A DNA stretch of 64,000 bases from Vreelandella stevensii S18214 (GCF_000275725.1 NZ_AJTS01000038.1:1-64000), one strand, 5' to 3'; shown: positions 34,009 through 47,282, counted from the first letter of the stretch. The notes: generated by a model not told the origin, from the sequence alone. Made by a program: numbers and translations.

Positions 34009-34788
34009 CTAGTGAGGGCGTGGAGCGTAGGCAAACACATCCGAGAACATACGCTCACTGCTCGCGCCCAGCCGCTCCAGCACATCGACGCAGGCGTACA
34101 CCATGCCCGGCGAACCAGAGAGGTAAATATCGCAGCCTTCCGGCGTGCCCAGCGTTTTTTCCAGCGCCTTCACCAACTGGCTCTCCAGCACCAGGTCGAC
34201 CCGCCCCTGATGGTGGTGAATACGCTCGCCAGCAGCAAGAGATTCGGTCAGCGGAAACTCGGTCACCGCATGGAACGACAGCTGCTCGGCCTGTTGAGCC
34301 CACTGGCATGCCAGATCTTCGGCATACAGGTCGCGGTGCTCGCGGTTCGCCCACCACAGCGATATCGGCCGCTGTGGCTGGTCACGCTGGGCCGCCTCGA
34401 CGATGGCTTTCATCTGCGCGAACCCGGTTCCTGCGGCGATCAGCAGCAGGGGGCGCTCACTCTGCCCATCCAGCACACAGACACCGCTGGGCAGGCGTAC
34501 GGTCAGCTGGTTGGCCACCTGTAGCAACTGGCGTAAGCGGCGGGAGTTCTCGCGCTCGGGCCAGTGCTGGATCTGCAGCTCCAGGGTGCCATCGCCGCGG
34601 TCGGCGCTGGCGATCGAGAAAGGCACCCAGGTATCGTCGTCCAGCTTGAGTTCCAGGTACTGGCCGGGGGCGTGCTGCATTGCCTCTGCGCGTCCGGCAA
34701 TCACCACCCTGAAGACATCGGGATTGAGATCTTCAACGGCGGTCACCTGGCAGGTCAGCGTTTTACACGTTGACGTATTAACGCTCAT
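34009..34788 (-). CDS. fre: NAD(P)H-flavin reductase
   Basis: Protein of 259 residues with a ferredoxin-reductase fold and no iron-sulfur domain: flavin-binding R-x-Y-S variant W-V-P-F-S-I-A-S, then the NAD-binding L-L-I-A-A-G-T-G-F-A-Q motif and the C-terminal L-S-G-S-P-G-M-V-Y segment. It supplies reduced flavin to other enzymes. It lies directly downstream of ubiD, whose prenylated FMN cofactor depends on reduced flavin; the same neighbourhood occurs in E. coli (ubiD-fre). Cofactor preference NADH or NADPH cannot be told. Confidence 0.9.
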   Translation of the reverse strand: MSVNTSTCKTLTCQVTAVEDLNPDVFRVVIAGRAEAMQHAPGQYLELKLDDDTWVPFSIASADRGDGTLELQIQHWPERENSRRLRQLLQVANQLTVRLPSGVCVLDGQSERPLLLIAAGTGFAQMKAIVEAAQRDQPQRPISLWWANREHRDLYAEDLACQWAQQAEQLSFHAVTEFPLTESLAAGERIHHHQGRVDLVLESQLVKALEKTLGTPEGCDIYLSGSPGMVYACVDVLERLGASSERMFSDVFAYAPRPH

Positions 34789-34829
34789 GAAAGCCTCTTT
34801 TTGGCAAATCGTTCAGTCCCACGGCAGCA

Positions 34830-36323
34830 CTAGCCGTGTCGCGGTGCGGGCAGGGGAATATCGATACCCAGCTCTTCCCAACGCTGGTCGACGCGGGTCT
34901 TGATGGCATCGTCCATCACGATGGGCGTTCCCCACTCTCGGTCGGTTTCCCCGGGCCACTTGTTGGTGGCGTCCAGGCCCATCTTGGAGCCCAGCCCGGA
35001 AACCGGCGAGGCAAAGTCCAGGTAATCGATGGGGGTGTTCTCGACCATCACCGTGTCCCGGGCCGGGTCCATGCGGGTAGTGATTGCCCACATGACGTCT
35101 TCCCAGTTACGGGCATCGACATCGTCGTCCAGCACGATCACGAATTTGGTGTACATGAACTGACGCAAAAAGCTCCACACCCCCATCATCACCCGCTTGG
35201 CATGGCCCGGATACTGCTTCTTCATGGTGACCACCGCCATGCGGTAGGAGCAGCCTTCCGGCGGCAGGTAGAAATCGACGATTTCGGGGAACTGCTTGCA
35301 CAGGATCGGCACGAACACCTCGTTGAGCGCCACGCCAAGAATGGCGGGCTCATCGGGCGGACGCCCCGTGTACGTGGAGTGGTAGATCGCGTCGCGGCGC
35401 ATGGTCATGCGCGTCACGGTAAACACCGGGAACCGGTCTACTTCGTTGTAGTAGCCAGTGTGGTCGCCGAAGGGGCCTTCCGGGGCCATGTCGTCGGGGT
35501 AGATGAACCCTTCCAGCATGATTTCGGCGGAGGCAGGCACGTCCAGCTCGGCATGGCCGCACTTGACCAGCTCGGTGCGCGATCCGCGCAGCAGTCCGGC
35601 AAACGCGTACTCCGAGAGCGAATCGGGCACCGGGGTGACCGCCCCCAAAATCGTGGCGGGGTCTGCCCCCAGGGCCACGGCCACGGGGAAGGGCTCGCCA
35701 GGATGCGCCTTCTGGAATTCCAGAAAGTCCAGCGCGCCCCCACGATGGGACAGCCAACGCATGATCAGCCGGTTCTTGCCGATCTTTTGCTGGCGGTAGA
35801 TCCCCAGGTTCTGACGTTTCTTGTGCGGCCCTTTGGTGATCACCAGCGGCCAGGTCACCAGCGGCGCTGCATCACCCGGCCAGCAGTGCTGAATGGGCAG
35901 GCGGTCCAGGTCTACGTCGTCACCTTCGTAGACCACTTCCTGGACCGGGGCGCGTTTGACGTTCTTCGGCCCCATGCTGAGCACCTGTTTGAAGATCGGC
36001 AGCTTCTCCCAGGCATCCTTCAGCCCTTTGGGCGGGTCAGGCTCCTTCAGAAACGCCAGCAGTTTGCCGACTTCCCGCAGGGCTTCTACCGACTCCTGCC
36101 CCATGCCCAGCGCAACGCGCTTGGGCGTACCAAACAGGTTGCCCAACAGGGGCATGTCGTGACCTTTGACATTTTCGAACAGCAGTGCCGGGCCACCGGC
36201 ACGCAGCGTACGGTCACAGATTTCGGTAATTTCAAGGTAGGGGTCAACTTCGGCGGTAATGCGCTTGAGCTCACCTTGAGCTTCCAGCGCTGCTATGAAA
36301 TCGCGCAAGTCGTTGTACTTCAA
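34830..36323 (-). CDS. ubiD: 3-octaprenyl-4-hydroxybenzoate decarboxylase
   Basis: Prenylated-FMN-dependent decarboxylase of 497 residues acting in ubiquinone synthesis. The N-terminal Y-N-D-L-R-D-F-I segment, the [11 protein letters not shown] motif near the cofactor and [11 protein letters not shown] in the C-terminal half are typical. Length equals E. coli UbiD. The start is TTG at 36323, supported by GAGGAGAGG. It lies between rho and fre. Confidence 0.95.
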   Translation of the reverse strand: MKYNDLRDFIAALEAQGELKRITAEVDPYLEITEICDRTLRAGGPALLFENVKGHDMPLLGNLFGTPKRVALGMGQESVEALREVGKLLAFLKEPDPPKGLKDAWEKLPIFKQVLSMGPKNVKRAPVQEVVYEGDDVDLDRLPIQHCWPGDAAPLVTWPLVITKGPHKKRQNLGIYRQQKIGKNRLIMRWLSHRGGALDFLEFQKAHPGEPFPVAVALGADPATILGAVTPVPDSLSEYAFAGLLRGSRTELVKCGHAELDVPASAEIMLEGFIYPDDMAPEGPFGDHTGYYNEVDRFPVFTVTRMTMRRDAIYHSTYTGRPPDEPAILGVALNEVFVPILCKQFPEIVDFYLPPEGCSYRMAVVTMKKQYPGHAKRVMMGVWSFLRQFMYTKFVIVLDDDVDARNWEDVMWAITTRMDPARDTVMVENTPIDYLDFASPVSGLGSKMGLDATNKWPGETDREWGTPIVMDDAIKTRVDQRWEELGIDIPLPAPRHG

Positions 36324-36384
36324 GGTCCTCTCCTCAACCCGGATATCAGTCGCCGCGTAGCAGGTGGCGCCACCATGCAGCGCC

Positions 36385-37644
<1,260 letters not shown>

Positions 37645-38059
37645 CGGTGTGTTAGAAAATTGCTCATGAAAGCTGGGCGACGAGCGCCGGGAATAAGACA
37701 GGAGGCGAGGCCCAGGTCATTAGGGCAAAGCGCCGAGTGATGCGTTCAGACTCCATCCAGGCACACGCTCGATTGATAAGTATGGGCAGTCGCGTCGGCC
37801 ATGATGTAGCCATTAGCCGTAATTGGTGACCGCTGGGCGTGAGGGTAGGTTATCTGACGACTTGGACATCTGGCTGATGCCATCGGAATACGCATTGCTC
37901 GGGGTGCCGAGTCAACACGCTTGTCTGGACGTACAAGCCAACTCGGATCAGGCCAGTTACCCGATGGTAGTCAAGCCCCGCGACAAACGCAAGCCTTTGA
38001 CAATTGACAATAGTCAGAGGGCGCCGCAACCTTGGCATAGCCAACTTGAAGGATAGCTC
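37645..38059. other. 415-base region between divergent rho and ppx
   Basis: No gene can be supported: the open frames here have no family resemblance and poor starts. It presumably holds both promoters and a long rho leader, as rho genes are often autoregulated. A direct repeat TTGACA at 37998-38003 and 38006-38011 is the most promoter-like feature, but no good -10 follows it at normal spacing. trxA, frequent at this place in relatives, is absent. Confidence 0.5.
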
Positions 38060-39604
38060 ATGCCCATGGACATTTCGCTCCCCACCGATGCGCCCAATAG
38101 CGAAGTCGACAGCGCTGCTCCCCAGCGCCTGGCCGCCATTGACCTGGGCTCCAACAGCTTTCATTTACTGGTCGCCAACTACCAGAATGAAAGGCTACAA
38201 GTCGTTGCCCGACAAGGCGAGAAGGTGCAGCTTGCCGCTGGCCTGGATGGCAATGGCTACCTTAGCGAAGCCGCCATGCAGCGCGCGCTGGATTGCCTGA
38301 GCCGTTTTGCACCCTTCCTGACCGACATAGAGGGTGCCAACCTGCGGGTGGTGGGCACCAACGCGCTGCGTGACGCCCACAACAGCCAGGACTTCATCGA
38401 ACGCGCCGAAGCCCAGCTGGGCCACGCCATTGAAATCATTGCGGGACGTGAAGAGGCCCGGCTGATCTATCTGGGTGCCGCCCACGCCTTGGCCGAGAAC
38501 GGTCGCCGTTTGATCGTCGACATTGGCGGGGGCTCCACGGAGTTCATCATTGGTGAAGCCTTCGAGCCCAGGGCGCTGGAGAGCCTGCGCATGGGCTGCG
38601 TAACGTTCAGCCAGCGCTTTTTTGCCGATGGCGAGATTACCGAAAAACGCATGCGCCGCGCCGAGCTGGCGGCACTCTCGGAACTGGCCAATATCCAGCG
38701 GCCTTACCAGCGCCTGGGCTGGGATGATCCGGTGGGCTCCAGCGGCACGATCAAGGCTGCCGCCAGCGTTCTGTTCGCCTACGGCGATGCGCCCCAGGAA
38801 GGGGTGATTACCCGCAGCGGCCTGCAAAAGCTCAGAGAGCGGCTGGTAAAGTGCAAGCACCTGGACAAGGTCGAGCTGGATGGCCTGAAAGCAGACCGCG
38901 CCCGGGTATTCCCGGCGGGCATCGCCATTCTCAATGCCGTGTTCGAAGCCTTCGACCTGCACCAGATGCGTTTTGCCGATGGCGCGCTGCGGGAAGGTGT
39001 GCTGTACGACATGGCCGGGCGCAACAGTGCCGAAGACACCCGCTCACGCACCCTGGAGCTGCTCAAGCGCACCTACGACGTGGATACCCGGCAAGCCGAG
39101 AACGTGGCCGACACCGCCAGGCGACTGTTCGAACGTCTCCAATCGCCCTGGGGGTTGAGCAACGAACAGGGACATTTTCTGAACTGGGCCAGCCATGTCC
39201 ACGAGATCGGGCTCGCCATTTCCCATAGCCAGTTCCATCGTCACGGCGCTTACTTACTGGAGCATTCGGATCTGGCCGGGTTTTCACGCCCGGAACAGCG
39301 CCTGCTGGCCTTTCTGGTGCGCGCCCATCGACGCAAGTTTCCGCTCAAGGAGTGGCAGGCACTGCCCGCATCCCAACAGCCCACGGCGGGCAAGCTGGCT
39401 CGCCTGCTGCGTCTGGCGGTGCTGCTCAATCACTCTCGGCCCGAAAGCCCCCCGGCGCTGCCACACATCGTGGTCGACGACAGCGGCGAAGGTTTGGTGA
39501 TCACGCTCCCCCAGAGCGATGAGCCTACCCTGCTGAGCACCGACCTGGAGCAGGAGCAGGGGCATATTGCAGGGGCGGGTTTCCTGCTGACGCTCGTCAG
39601 CTAG
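38060..39604 (+). CDS. ppx: Exopolyphosphatase
   Basis: Protein of 514 residues of the Ppx/GppA family, releasing phosphate from polyphosphate ends. The ASKHA-fold motifs are visible: A-I-D-L-G-S-N-S-F-H near residue 31, G-R-E-E-A-R-L-I-Y-L-G, the second phosphate loop V-D-I-G-G-G-S-T-E, and E-S-L-R-M-G-C-V. A C-terminal HD-like region (about 320-500) follows. AAGGAT precedes the ATG. GppA activity on pppGpp cannot be excluded by sequence. It ends in a four-base convergent overlap with tilS. Confidence 0.9.
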   Translation: MPMDISLPTDAPNSEVDSAAPQRLAAIDLGSNSFHLLVANYQNERLQVVARQGEKVQLAAGLDGNGYLSEAAMQRALDCLSRFAPFLTDIEGANLRVVGTNALRDAHNSQDFIERAEAQLGHAIEIIAGREEARLIYLGAAHALAENGRRLIVDIGGGSTEFIIGEAFEPRALESLRMGCVTFSQRFFADGEITEKRMRRAELAALSELANIQRPYQRLGWDDPVGSSGTIKAAASVLFAYGDAPQEGVITRSGLQKLRERLVKCKHLDKVELDGLKADRARVFPAGIAILNAVFEAFDLHQMRFADGALREGVLYDMAGRNSAEDTRSRTLELLKRTYDVDTRQAENVADTARRLFERLQSPWGLSNEQGHFLNWASHVHEIGLAISHSQFHRHGAYLLEHSDLAGFSRPEQRLLAFLVRAHRRKFPLKEWQALPASQQPTAGKLARLLRLAVLLNHSRPESPPALPHIVVDDSGEGLVITLPQSDEPTLLSTDLEQEQGHIAGAGFLLTLVS

Positions 39605-40896
39605 TCAGGACACCGCACCGCCACCCCCGCCGCCTGCCAGAGCACTCTGGCAGGCGGCTGCAAGATGGCCAGGCAGCGCTCCCCTTCCATCACTAGCAGC
39701 AGCCGCTGACGCTCCCAGGGGGGGATCGACTGCTCCTGCAGCCAGCGTTTCAGGTCACGTCGGCCACGCCCCGGCAGCACCAGCGTTTCTCCGCCCTGAC
39801 GCCCACGCAGCACGAATGAGGCGCTAGCCGCATCTTGTGCTCCCGTTTTCACCTCGAGCGCCAGCGTGCCCAGCGGCGTCGCCAGACCTGCCCGGCCATC
39901 CCACTCCGCCTGCCAGCCATCCAGCGGTGCCTGCGGGGCCATCACGTAAAGCCCGCCCCGCCATACCCGCGCTTCTGCCCCGGGCCATATGATGTGCACA
40001 CGCGCCTGAGCGGCAGCACTCAATTGCTCCAGCAGGCTGGCCAACCGCGCCAGTGGCGGCGTCGGTAACCCGTGTTGCTGGCACAGCGTCCGCACCAGCA
40101 GCCGTTGACGAGGAAGTGGCAGCGCGGCCAGGGCATGGGCGTCAATACAGCCGGGCGACAGCGCCAAACCGGCCAGCTCCTCGGCGGCGTAGCTGGACAG
40201 TAGCCCATCGGCCTCTCCCGCCCAGGCGGCACTGCGGGCCAACGCCTGGGCGGCCCCGGGCCAACGCTGGCCGAGCACGGGCAGCACGGCGTGGCGCAGG
40301 TAGTTGCGATCGTAATAGGTATCTTGATTGGTGGGGTCTTCGCACCACGCCAGCCCCTCGTGCCGGGCAGCCTCGCGCAGTTGGTCTCGCCGAACGCTCA
40401 GCCACGGACGCAGCAGTACACGCCCCTGCCACTCACGGCGCCAAGGCATGCCAGCCAACCCACGAATACCGCTTCCGCGCAGCGCTGCCAACAGCCAGGT
40501 CTCTGCCTGATCATCCTGATGCTGGCCCAGCCACAGCGTGTCGCCGGGGGCGAGGTGCTCGAGAAAAGCCTGATAGCGCGCACGCCGGGCAGCGCCTTCG
40601 ATACCCTCCCCCTGCGGTTCGACGCTGACCCTCGCCACGCTGAGCGGGACGCCGAGCCGCTGGCAAAGCGCTGCACAGTGGGCTTCGAAGTCGGCGGCGG
40701 CAGGCTGCAAACCATGGTGAACGTGCAGCGCACGCAGGCTGCGGCCACGCAGCTGGCAGGCCCTTGCGGCCAGAGTCAGCAGCAGCGAGGAGTCCAGCCC
40801 GCCCGAGAGCGCCACCCAAACGCAACGCCCCGGCGGGGTCTCCGCCAGGGCGTCGTCGAGCAGCGCAAGCAGTGCGTCAGGCGGCAGGGGCGCCAT
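39601..40896 (-). CDS. tilS: tRNA(Ile)-lysidine synthetase
   Basis: ATP-dependent enzyme of 431 residues that modifies the wobble C34 of tRNA-Ile(CAU) to lysidine. The PP-loop S-G-G-L-D-S is at 31-36, followed by the H-V-H-H-G-L segment and the Q-D-D-Q-A-E-T motif; C-terminal TilS domains are present, matching the longer E. coli form. Its start lies inside the accA 3' end (20-base overlap), indicating coupled expression. Confidence 0.94.
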   Translation of the reverse strand: MAPLPPDALLALLDDALAETPPGRCVWVALSGGLDSSLLLTLAARACQLRGRSLRALHVHHGLQPAAADFEAHCAALCQRLGVPLSVARVSVEPQGEGIEGAARRARYQAFLEHLAPGDTLWLGQHQDDQAETWLLAALRGSGIRGLAGMPWRREWQGRVLLRPWLSVRRDQLREAARHEGLAWCEDPTNQDTYYDRNYLRHAVLPVLGQRWPGAAQALARSAAWAGEADGLLSSYAAEELAGLALSPGCIDAHALAALPLPRQRLLVRTLCQQHGLPTPPLARLASLLEQLSAAAQARVHIIWPGAEARVWRGGLYVMAPQAPLDGWQAEWDGRAGLATPLGTLALEVKTGAQDAASASFVLRGRQGGETLVLPGRGRRDLKRWLQEQSIPPWERQRLLLVMEGERCLAILQPPARVLWQAAGVAVRCPD

Positions 40897-41833
40897 AGCT
40901 CATCAGGCGTGCGTAGCGGCGCTCCAGCAGCGCCTCATGGTCCAGCGCCTGGAGCCTTTCGAGGCTTGCGCTCAGCGCTTCCTTGACCCGCTCTGCGGTG
41001 GTCACGGGATGACGGTGGGCGCCGCCCAGCGGCTCCTTGATCAGCGAGTCCACGAACCCCAGCTCCTTGAGGCGCTCGGCCGTGATGCCCATGGCCTGAG
41101 CCGCGTCGGAGGCTTTCTCGGCACTCTTCCACAAAATGGAGGCGCAGCCTTCCGGGGAAATGACCGAGTAGGTGGAGTACTGCAGCATGTGCAGCTCGTC
41201 ACACACGCCTATCGCCAGGGCACCACCGGAGCCACCCTCCCCGACCACCGTGGAGATGATCGGCGTTTTCAGCCGCGACATGACGGCCAGGTTATAGGCG
41301 ATGGCTTCCGACTGGCCACGCTCTTCGGCATCGATGCCGGGGTAGGCGCCGGGAGTGTCGATGAAGGTGAGAATGGGCATCTTGAAGCGCTCGGCCATCT
41401 CCATCAAACGGCACGCCTTGCGGTAGCCTTCCGGACGCGGCATGCCGAAGTTGCGGCGCACTTTCTCTTTGACGTCGCGGCCCTTCTGATGGCCAATGAC
41501 CATGACCGGCGCATCGTTCAGACGAGCAACGCCACCGACCAACGCCGCGTCGTCGGCGAAGTTGCGATCACCGTGCAGCTCGTCGAAGTCGGTAAAGATG
41601 TACTCCAGGTAATCCAGCGTATAGGGGCGCTGTGGGTGCCGCGATAGCTGGGAAACCTGCCAGGGGGTCAAGTCCTTGAAGATCGACTCCGTCAGCTTGC
41701 GGCTTTTCTCTTCCAGCCGGGCAATCTCGTCAGAGAGGTTCACCTGGCTGTCGGAGCTGACCAGACGCAGCTCTTCGATCTTTGCCTGGAGCTCGGCGAC
41801 GGGCTGTTCAAAATCAAGATAATTTGGATTCAT
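40877..41833 (-). CDS. accA: Acetyl-CoA carboxylase carboxyltransferase subunit alpha
   Basis: Alpha half of the carboxyltransferase of acetyl-CoA carboxylase, 318 residues, which makes malonyl-CoA with AccD, AccB and AccC. The N-terminal [10 protein letters not shown] segment, [12 protein letters not shown] and the oxyanion-hole region [12 protein letters not shown] are typical. The start at 41833 (M-N-P-N-Y) fits the family; the in-frame ATG 27 bases upstream adds a non-conserved tail. It lies between dnaE and tilS as in relatives. Confidence 0.96.
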   Translation of the reverse strand: MNPNYLDFEQPVAELQAKIEELRLVSSDSQVNLSDEIARLEEKSRKLTESIFKDLTPWQVSQLSRHPQRPYTLDYLEYIFTDFDELHGDRNFADDAALVGGVARLNDAPVMVIGHQKGRDVKEKVRRNFGMPRPEGYRKACRLMEMAERFKMPILTFIDTPGAYPGIDAEERGQSEAIAYNLAVMSRLKTPIISTVVGEGGSGGALAIGVCDELHMLQYSTYSVISPEGCASILWKSAEKASDAAQAMGITAERLKELGFVDSLIKEPLGGAHRHPVTTAERVKEALSASLERLQALDHEALLERRYARLMSYGAPAA

Positions 41834-41896
41834 CGGCTCTGCCTGTAAGCTGCCTGTCATAAAAAGGCATTATCAAAACGCATCTCGGTTGGGGCC

Positions 41897-41924
41897 ATTA
41901 TCGCACCCTGACCCCGCCACGCAA
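41897..41924 (-). promoter_or_regulatory. Candidate accA promoter
   Basis: Minus-strand TTGCGT (41919-41924) and GATAAT (41897-41902) with a 16-base spacer lie in the short dnaE-accA gap, five bases past the dnaE stop. A second GATAAT (41869-41874) lacks a good -35. Either would allow accA expression independent of dnaE. Confidence 0.4.
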
Positions 41925-41928
41925 GGGC

Positions 41929-44900
41929 TCAGCGATAGCGCAGCTGGACGCCCACCTGGCCCTGAACGTCACGCAGGGCCAATAGCAGGTCGTCGCTGGG
42001 GGCCACTTTCCACTCATCGGCCAGCTCCAGCCACCCTACGGCCTCGGGATGGCGGTACTGCAGCCTCACCGGCAGGCCTTCGCTATCCCGGTAAGGCGAG
42101 AGGCTGTCACGCAGGCTATCCACCAGGCGGCCATTGATCTGCCCGGCATCCAGCGCCAGCTCCACGGCCTGGCCATAGCGCACCCGGGCAGTGACCATCG
42201 GGGTGACGTCCTTGCCACGCAGGCGCAAACCGCCCGAGAAGTCATCGCTGGAGACTTCCCCTTCGACGATGATGACCTGATCCGACTCGATCTGACCGCG
42301 CAGCTGATCGAACAGCTCACCGAACAGCGACGCTTCGATACGCCCGGTGCGGTCGTCCAGCGTGATGAAGGCCATGGTGTCGCCACGCTTGGACTTCATG
42401 GTGCGCATGGCCACCACCAGCCCTGCCACCCGCTGGGGCTCGCGGGACGGCTTGAGGTCGCTGATGCGCGTAGAGACGAAGCGCTTGAGCTCGCGCTCGT
42501 ACTCATCGATGGGGTGGCCAGTAAGGTAAAGCCCCAGGGTGTCTTTTTCCCCCGAGAGACGCTCGCGGTCGGTCCACTCCCGGGCATGGCGGTACTCGGC
42601 GTACACATCCCCGGCCTCTTCTTCAGCAGCAAACGCATCACCGAACATGTCCAGCATGCCCAGGTTCTGGTTGGCATGGTTCTGGGCAGCGGCCTTGAGG
42701 GCGTCTTCCATGGCGGCAGCCAGCACGGCACGGTTGGGGCCCAGGGTATCCAGCGCCCCGGAGCGAATCAGCGCTTCGAGGGTGCGCTTGTTCATGCGCT
42801 TGGGGTCGATACGGCGGCAGAAATCGAACAGGTCCTTGAAAGGCCCTTCGGCATTACGCGCCTCGACGATGGCGCCAATCGGGCCTTCGCCCACGCCCCG
42901 GATGGCCCCCAGGCCGTACACTACGCGGCCTTCGGTATCCACGGTGAACTTGTAGCCACCCACGTTGACATCCGGGGGTGTCACGGTGAGCTTCAGATGG
43001 CGGCACTCTTCGATCAGCGGTACCACCTTGTCCAGGTTGTCCATCTCGGTGGACATGACCGCCGCCATGAACGGGCCTGGGTAGTGGGCCTTCAGCCATG
43101 CGGTTTGGTAAGAAACCAGCGCGTAGGCCGCCGAGTGCGACTTGTTGAAGCCATAACCGGCGAATTTCTCCACCAGGTCGAAGATGTTGCCCGCCAGGTC
43201 CTTGTCGATGCCGTTGGCGGCACAGCCCTCCATGAAACCGGAGCGCTGCTTGGCCATCTCTTCGGGCTTTTTCTTGCCCATGGCCCGGCGCAGCATGTCT
43301 GCCTGGCCCAGGGTGTAGCCCGCCATCACCTGGGCAATCTGCATGACCTGTTCCTGGTACAGGATGATGCCGTAGGTCGGCGTCAGTACCGGTTTCAACA
43401 GCTCATGCTGGTAATCCGGGTGTGGATAAGAGACTTCCGCCCGGCCATGCTTACGGTTGATGAAGTCATCCACCATACCCGACTGCAGCGGGCCCGGACG
43501 GAACAGCGCCACCAGGGCGATCATGTCGTCCAGGGAGTCGGGCAGCAGCCGCTTGATCAGCTCCTTCATGCCGCGGGATTCGAGCTGGAACACCGCCGTG
43601 GTCTCTGCCCGCTTGAGCATTTCGAAGGTCTTGCTGTCGTCCAGCGGGATGGCATCGATATTGAGCGGGCCTTGGCCTGCGGCATCGCGTACCTTGTCCA
43701 CCATCTCCAGCGCCCAGTCGATGATGGTGAGGGTCCGCAGCCCCAGAAAGTCGAACTTCACCAGCCCGGCGTCTTCGATGTCGTTCTTGTCGAACTGCAC
43801 CACCAGCCCGGCGCCATCCTCGTCACACAGCAGCGGCGAAAAATCGGTCAGCTTGGTGGGTGCGATGACCACGCCCCCCGCGTGCTTGCCGGTGCCCCGG
43901 GTGGTGCCCTCCAGCTTCAGGGCCATTTCCCAGATCTCTTCCGCCTCTTCGTCGTTGTCGATGAACTCCTTGAGGGCGGGCTCCTGCTCGATGGCCTTGG
44001 CCAGCGTCATGCCCACTTCGAACGGGATCAGCTTGGAGAGCTTGTCCCCCAGCGAGTAGGGCTTGCCCTGGGCACGGGCCACGTCACGCACCACGGCCTT
44101 GGCGGCCATGGTGCCGAAGGTGACGATCTGGGAGACCGCGTTGCGGCCATAGCGGTCGGCAACGTACTCGATGACCCGGTCGCGCTTCTCCATGCAGAAG
44201 TCGACATCGAAGTCGGGCATCGAAACACGCTCGGGGTTGAGGAAGCGTTCGAACAGCAGGTCGTAGCCAATCGGGTCCAGGTCGGTGATCTTCTGGGCGT
44301 AGGCCACCAGCGAGCCCGCACCGGAGCCCCGCCCAGGGCCAACGGGCACACCGTTGTCCTTGGCCCACTGGATGAAGTCCATGACGATCAGGAAGTAGCC
44401 CGGAAACCCCATCTGGATGATGACGTTGAGCTCGAACTCCAGGCGGTCACGGTAGCGCTGCTCGATCTCACGGAAGGCGTCGCCGTCGCGGGGGTACTCC
44501 TCGGCGGGAAACAGAAAGTCGAGCCGCTCGGTCAGGCCGTCATGGGAGACCTTGCGGAAGAACTCATCCTGGGTCATGCCTTCGGGGATGCCGAATTCCG
44601 GCAGGAATATCTCGCCCAGGCGCACATCCACGCTGCAGCGCTCGGCAATCATCACGCTGTTTTCCAGCGCTTCCGGAATGTCGGCAAACAGGGCCGCCAT
44701 CTCTTCCGGGCTTTTCAGGTACTGCTCTTCGGTATAGCGGCGCTCGCGGCGCGGATCGTCCAGCGCCTTGCCTTCCCCGATGGCGACACGGGTTTCATGG
44801 GCCCAGTAATCGTCGCGGGCCAGAAAGCGTACGTCGTTGGTGGCCACCACCGGCGTGTTGGTCTCGATGGCCAGCTTGACGCTGGCGTGCACGCAGGCTT

Positions 44901-45432
44901 CTTCCAGCGGCCGCCCGGTGCGCACCAGCTCCAGGTAGAAACGGTCGGGAAAGGCCTGCTGCCACTCCTCCAGCAGTTGGCGCGCTTCACGCTCGTGTTC
45001 CGACAGCAAATGACGGCCAATATCGCCATCGCGGCCGCCGGACAGCGCAATCAGTCCGTCGCTTTGGGCCAGTACCCACTGCTTGTCGAGAATCGCCCGC
45101 CCCTGGCGCTGCCCGTGGGTCCACCCCTTGGAGATCAGCTCGGTGAGGTTGCGATAGCCGTCCTGATTCATGGCCAGCAGCGTAATGCGATACGGGTGCG
45201 CTTCATCGTGGGGATTGGCCAGCCACAAGTCGCTGCCGATGATGGGCTTGAGCCCCGCGCCTTGGGCTGCCTTGTAGAACTTCACCAGGCCAAACAGGTT
45301 GGTCTCGTCCGTCAGCGCCAGCGCGGGCATCCCCCGTTCAGCGGTGGTACTGACCAGCGGCTTGAGCTTGACCAGACCATCGACCAGGGAGTATTCACTG
45401 TGCAAACGAAGATGAACGAACGGAACCGTCAT
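41929..45432 (-). CDS. dnaE: DNA polymerase III subunit alpha
   Basis: Replicative polymerase catalytic subunit of 1167 residues, close to E. coli DnaE (1160). Domains in order: PHP ([11 protein letters not shown] at the N terminus), palm with catalytic aspartates in M-P-D-F-D-V-D-F (about D407 and D409), fingers with [10 protein letters not shown], tandem HhH, and an OB-fold near 980-1070 (V-A-G-L-V-V-A-M-R). It is the middle gene of the conserved rnhB-dnaE-accA order. Confidence 0.97.
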   Translation of the reverse strand: MTVPFVHLRLHSEYSLVDGLVKLKPLVSTTAERGMPALALTDETNLFGLVKFYKAAQGAGLKPIIGSDLWLANPHDEAHPYRITLLAMNQDGYRNLTELISKGWTHGQRQGRAILDKQWVLAQSDGLIALSGGRDGDIGRHLLSEHEREARQLLEEWQQAFPDRFYLELVRTGRPLEEACVHASVKLAIETNTPVVATNDVRFLARDDYWAHETRVAIGEGKALDDPRRERRYTEEQYLKSPEEMAALFADIPEALENSVMIAERCSVDVRLGEIFLPEFGIPEGMTQDEFFRKVSHDGLTERLDFLFPAEEYPRDGDAFREIEQRYRDRLEFELNVIIQMGFPGYFLIVMDFIQWAKDNGVPVGPGRGSGAGSLVAYAQKITDLDPIGYDLLFERFLNPERVSMPDFDVDFCMEKRDRVIEYVADRYGRNAVSQIVTFGTMAAKAVVRDVARAQGKPYSLGDKLSKLIPFEVGMTLAKAIEQEPALKEFIDNDEEAEEIWEMALKLEGTTRGTGKHAGGVVIAPTKLTDFSPLLCDEDGAGLVVQFDKNDIEDAGLVKFDFLGLRTLTIIDWALEMVDKVRDAAGQGPLNIDAIPLDDSKTFEMLKRAETTAVFQLESRGMKELIKRLLPDSLDDMIALVALFRPGPLQSGMVDDFINRKHGRAEVSYPHPDYQHELLKPVLTPTYGIILYQEQVMQIAQVMAGYTLGQADMLRRAMGKKKPEEMAKQRSGFMEGCAANGIDKDLAGNIFDLVEKFAGYGFNKSHSAAYALVSYQTAWLKAHYPGPFMAAVMSTEMDNLDKVVPLIEECRHLKLTVTPPDVNVGGYKFTVDTEGRVVYGLGAIRGVGEGPIGAIVEARNAEGPFKDLFDFCRRIDPKRMNKRTLEALIRSGALDTLGPNRAVLAAAMEDALKAAAQNHANQNLGMLDMFGDAFAAEEEAGDVYAEYRHAREWTDRERLSGEKDTLGLYLTGHPIDEYERELKRFVSTRISDLKPSREPQRVAGLVVAMRTMKSKRGDTMAFITLDDRTGRIEASLFGELFDQLRGQIESDQVIIVEGEVSSDDFSGGLRLRGKDVTPMVTARVRYGQAVELALDAGQINGRLVDSLRDSLSPYRDSEGLPVRLQYRHPEAVGWLELADEWKVAPSDDLLLALRDVQGQVGVQLRYR

Positions 45433-45472
45433 GAGACTCTCAGCATAAAGCGCAAATGAAAAAAAGACCGCG

Positions 45473-46090
45473 CTACAGCAGCGCTAGCTGACGCTGTACC
45501 GGCGCAAAGCTTTTGCGGTGTTCGGCCAGCGGACCATGGGCTTCCAGAGCCGCCAGGTGCTCTTTGGTTGGATAGCCCTTGTGGCGCGCAAAACCATACT
45601 CAGGATAGCGCAAATCCAGCTCGGCCATCTGGGCGTCCCTGGCCACCTTGGCCAGAATCGAGGCAGCGGCAATGGCAGGGTGGCGCGCATCGCCTTTGAC
45701 GACGGCCTGGCCCGGCAAGGCGTGCCCCGGCAGCCGGTTGCCATCCACCAGCAGGTATTCGGCGGCGGGCATCAGGGCATCGATGGCGCGCCGCATGGCC
45801 AGGTGCGTGGCATGATAGATGTTGAGCGTGTCGATTTCGGCGGCGCTGGCCTCGGCCAACGCAAAGGCCAATGCCCGCTCCCGTATCTGCACGTCCAGCT
45901 GCTCCCGCTTGCGGGCCGTCAGCTTTTTCGAATCGGTCAAGCCTTCGATGGGCGCCTGGGGGTCGAGTATCACCGCTGCCGCCACCACGCTGCCGATCAG
46001 CGGGCCACGCCCTACTTCATCCACACCGGCCAGGTAGGGGCCGGTATAGGCCACTACCAGCGGAGGGTAATCACGGGAATCATTGGCCAT
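45473..46090 (-). CDS. rnhB: Ribonuclease HII
   Basis: Endonuclease of 205 residues that cuts the RNA strand of RNA-DNA hybrids and removes single ribonucleotides. The acidic catalytic residues are in [15 protein letters not shown] and V-A-R-D. ATG 46090 is chosen; it overlaps the lpxB stop by 11 bases. The longer frame is only the lpxB shadow. Confidence 0.95.
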   Translation of the reverse strand: MANDSRDYPPLVVAYTGPYLAGVDEVGRGPLIGSVVAAAVILDPQAPIEGLTDSKKLTARKREQLDVQIRERALAFALAEASAAEIDTLNIYHATHLAMRRAIDALMPAAEYLLVDGNRLPGHALPGQAVVKGDARHPAIAAASILAKVARDAQMAELDLRYPEYGFARHKGYPTKEHLAALEAHGPLAEHRKSFAPVQRQLALL

Positions 46091-47255
46091 CCGTCGCGGC
46101 CTCCAAGGGCTGACCCGCCGCCAGCGCCGCCACGGCCTGGGCAGCACGCTGGCTGGCATTGCGCTGTAGCGCGGCGTGCATCGCCGCAAAGCGCTCTTCC
46201 AGCGCCTGACGGGTGGAAGCTTCCTCCAGCAGCTCGCCCACCTGCTGGGCAATGGCCTCCGGCGAGGCGGCGTGCTGAATCAGCTCGGGAACCACACTCT
46301 CCTGGGCAATCAAGTTGGGCAACGAGATCCAGGCCGTCTTGACCAGCCGCTGGGCCAGCCAGTGGGTTGCGGGCGCCATCTTGTAGGCCACCACCATGGC
46401 CCGGTGGCACAGCATCGCTTCCAGAGCGGCCGTACCAGAGGTGAGCAGTACGGCGTCGCTGGCCACCATGGCTTCTCTTGCCTGGCCATCCAGCAGCGTT
46501 ACCGATGGGTGCAGCACAGGGTAACCGGACAGCAGCTCGGTAAGCTCCCGATGCCGCTGGGCAGTCGCCGCAGGGATCACGACCTGCAGATCAGGGTGGC
46601 GCTGGCAGAGCAGCGTGACCGCCGCCAGGAAGGTCGCCCCCATGAAGCGGACTTCATTGCCACGGGAGCCCGGCAGCAGCGCCAATACCGGCCCGTCGAG
46701 CCTTAACCCCAACACTTCACGGGCCGCCTGACGGTCGTTGACCAGGGGCAGCTCGTCCGCCAGGGGGTGGCCCACGAACGCCACCGGCACGCGATGCTGA
46801 CGGTAGAAGTCGGCCTCGAAGGGCAGCAGCGTCAGCATGCCATCCACCGCCTTGGCGATTTTCTTGACCCGCCCCTGGCGCCAGGCCCATACCGAAGGGC
46901 TGACGTAATGGGCCGTGGTCACGCCCGCTTCACGCAGCTGTTTCTCCAGCCCCGTGTTGAAATCGGGCGCATCGATGCCAATCATGATGTCCGGCTGCCA
47001 GGCCAGCGCGTCTTCCCGCAGGGTACGGCGTACGCGGATCAGCTCGGGAAGGTGCTTGAGCACCTCGACCAGCCCCATCACCGACAGCGTTTCCAGTGGA
47101 AAGCGGCTTTGCAGGCCCTGCGCTTCCATGCGGGGCCCACCCATCCCACGAAACTCCACGTCAGGATAGCGGGCGCGTAGCTCACGCATGAGCCCCGCGC
47201 CCAGAATATCGCCAGAGAGTTCGCCTGCCACAAGGTATACGCGTTGCAGTGTCAT
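46080..47255 (-). CDS. lpxB: Lipid-A-disaccharide synthase
   Basis: GT19 glycosyltransferase of 391 residues that joins UDP-diacylglucosamine and lipid X into the tetra-acyl disaccharide of lipid A at the inner membrane. V-A-G-E-L-S-G-D at the N terminus, Y-V-S-P-S-V-W-A-W and the G-S-R-G-N-E-V donor-site region are typical. It follows lpxA by 27 bases. Confidence 0.96.
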   Translation of the reverse strand: MTLQRVYLVAGELSGDILGAGLMRELRARYPDVEFRGMGGPRMEAQGLQSRFPLETLSVMGLVEVLKHLPELIRVRRTLREDALAWQPDIMIGIDAPDFNTGLEKQLREAGVTTAHYVSPSVWAWRQGRVKKIAKAVDGMLTLLPFEADFYRQHRVPVAFVGHPLADELPLVNDRQAAREVLGLRLDGPVLALLPGSRGNEVRFMGATFLAAVTLLCQRHPDLQVVIPAATAQRHRELTELLSGYPVLHPSVTLLDGQAREAMVASDAVLLTSGTAALEAMLCHRAMVVAYKMAPATHWLAQRLVKTAWISLPNLIAQESVVPELIQHAASPEAIAQQVGELLEEASTRQALEERFAAMHAALQRNASQRAAQAVAALAAGQPLEAATDGQ

Positions 47256-47282
47256 GGAGACAAGACAGCCAGTTGAGGTGTA

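Noticed and set aside
37995-38015. Repeated TTGACA as a strong ppx promoter
   Set aside because: No -10-like hexamer occurs 16-18 bases downstream of either copy, so I do not call it a promoter.
37823-38056. 77-codon plus-strand frame just before ppx
   Set aside because: GTG start without ribosome site, no family resemblance, and it occupies the expected promoter region of ppx.
42049-45459. 1136-codon open frame on the plus strand opposite dnaE
   Set aside because: It is the antisense shadow of a high-G+C gene; the translation is rich in His, Gln and Arg with no family motif, while the minus-strand frame is clearly DnaE.
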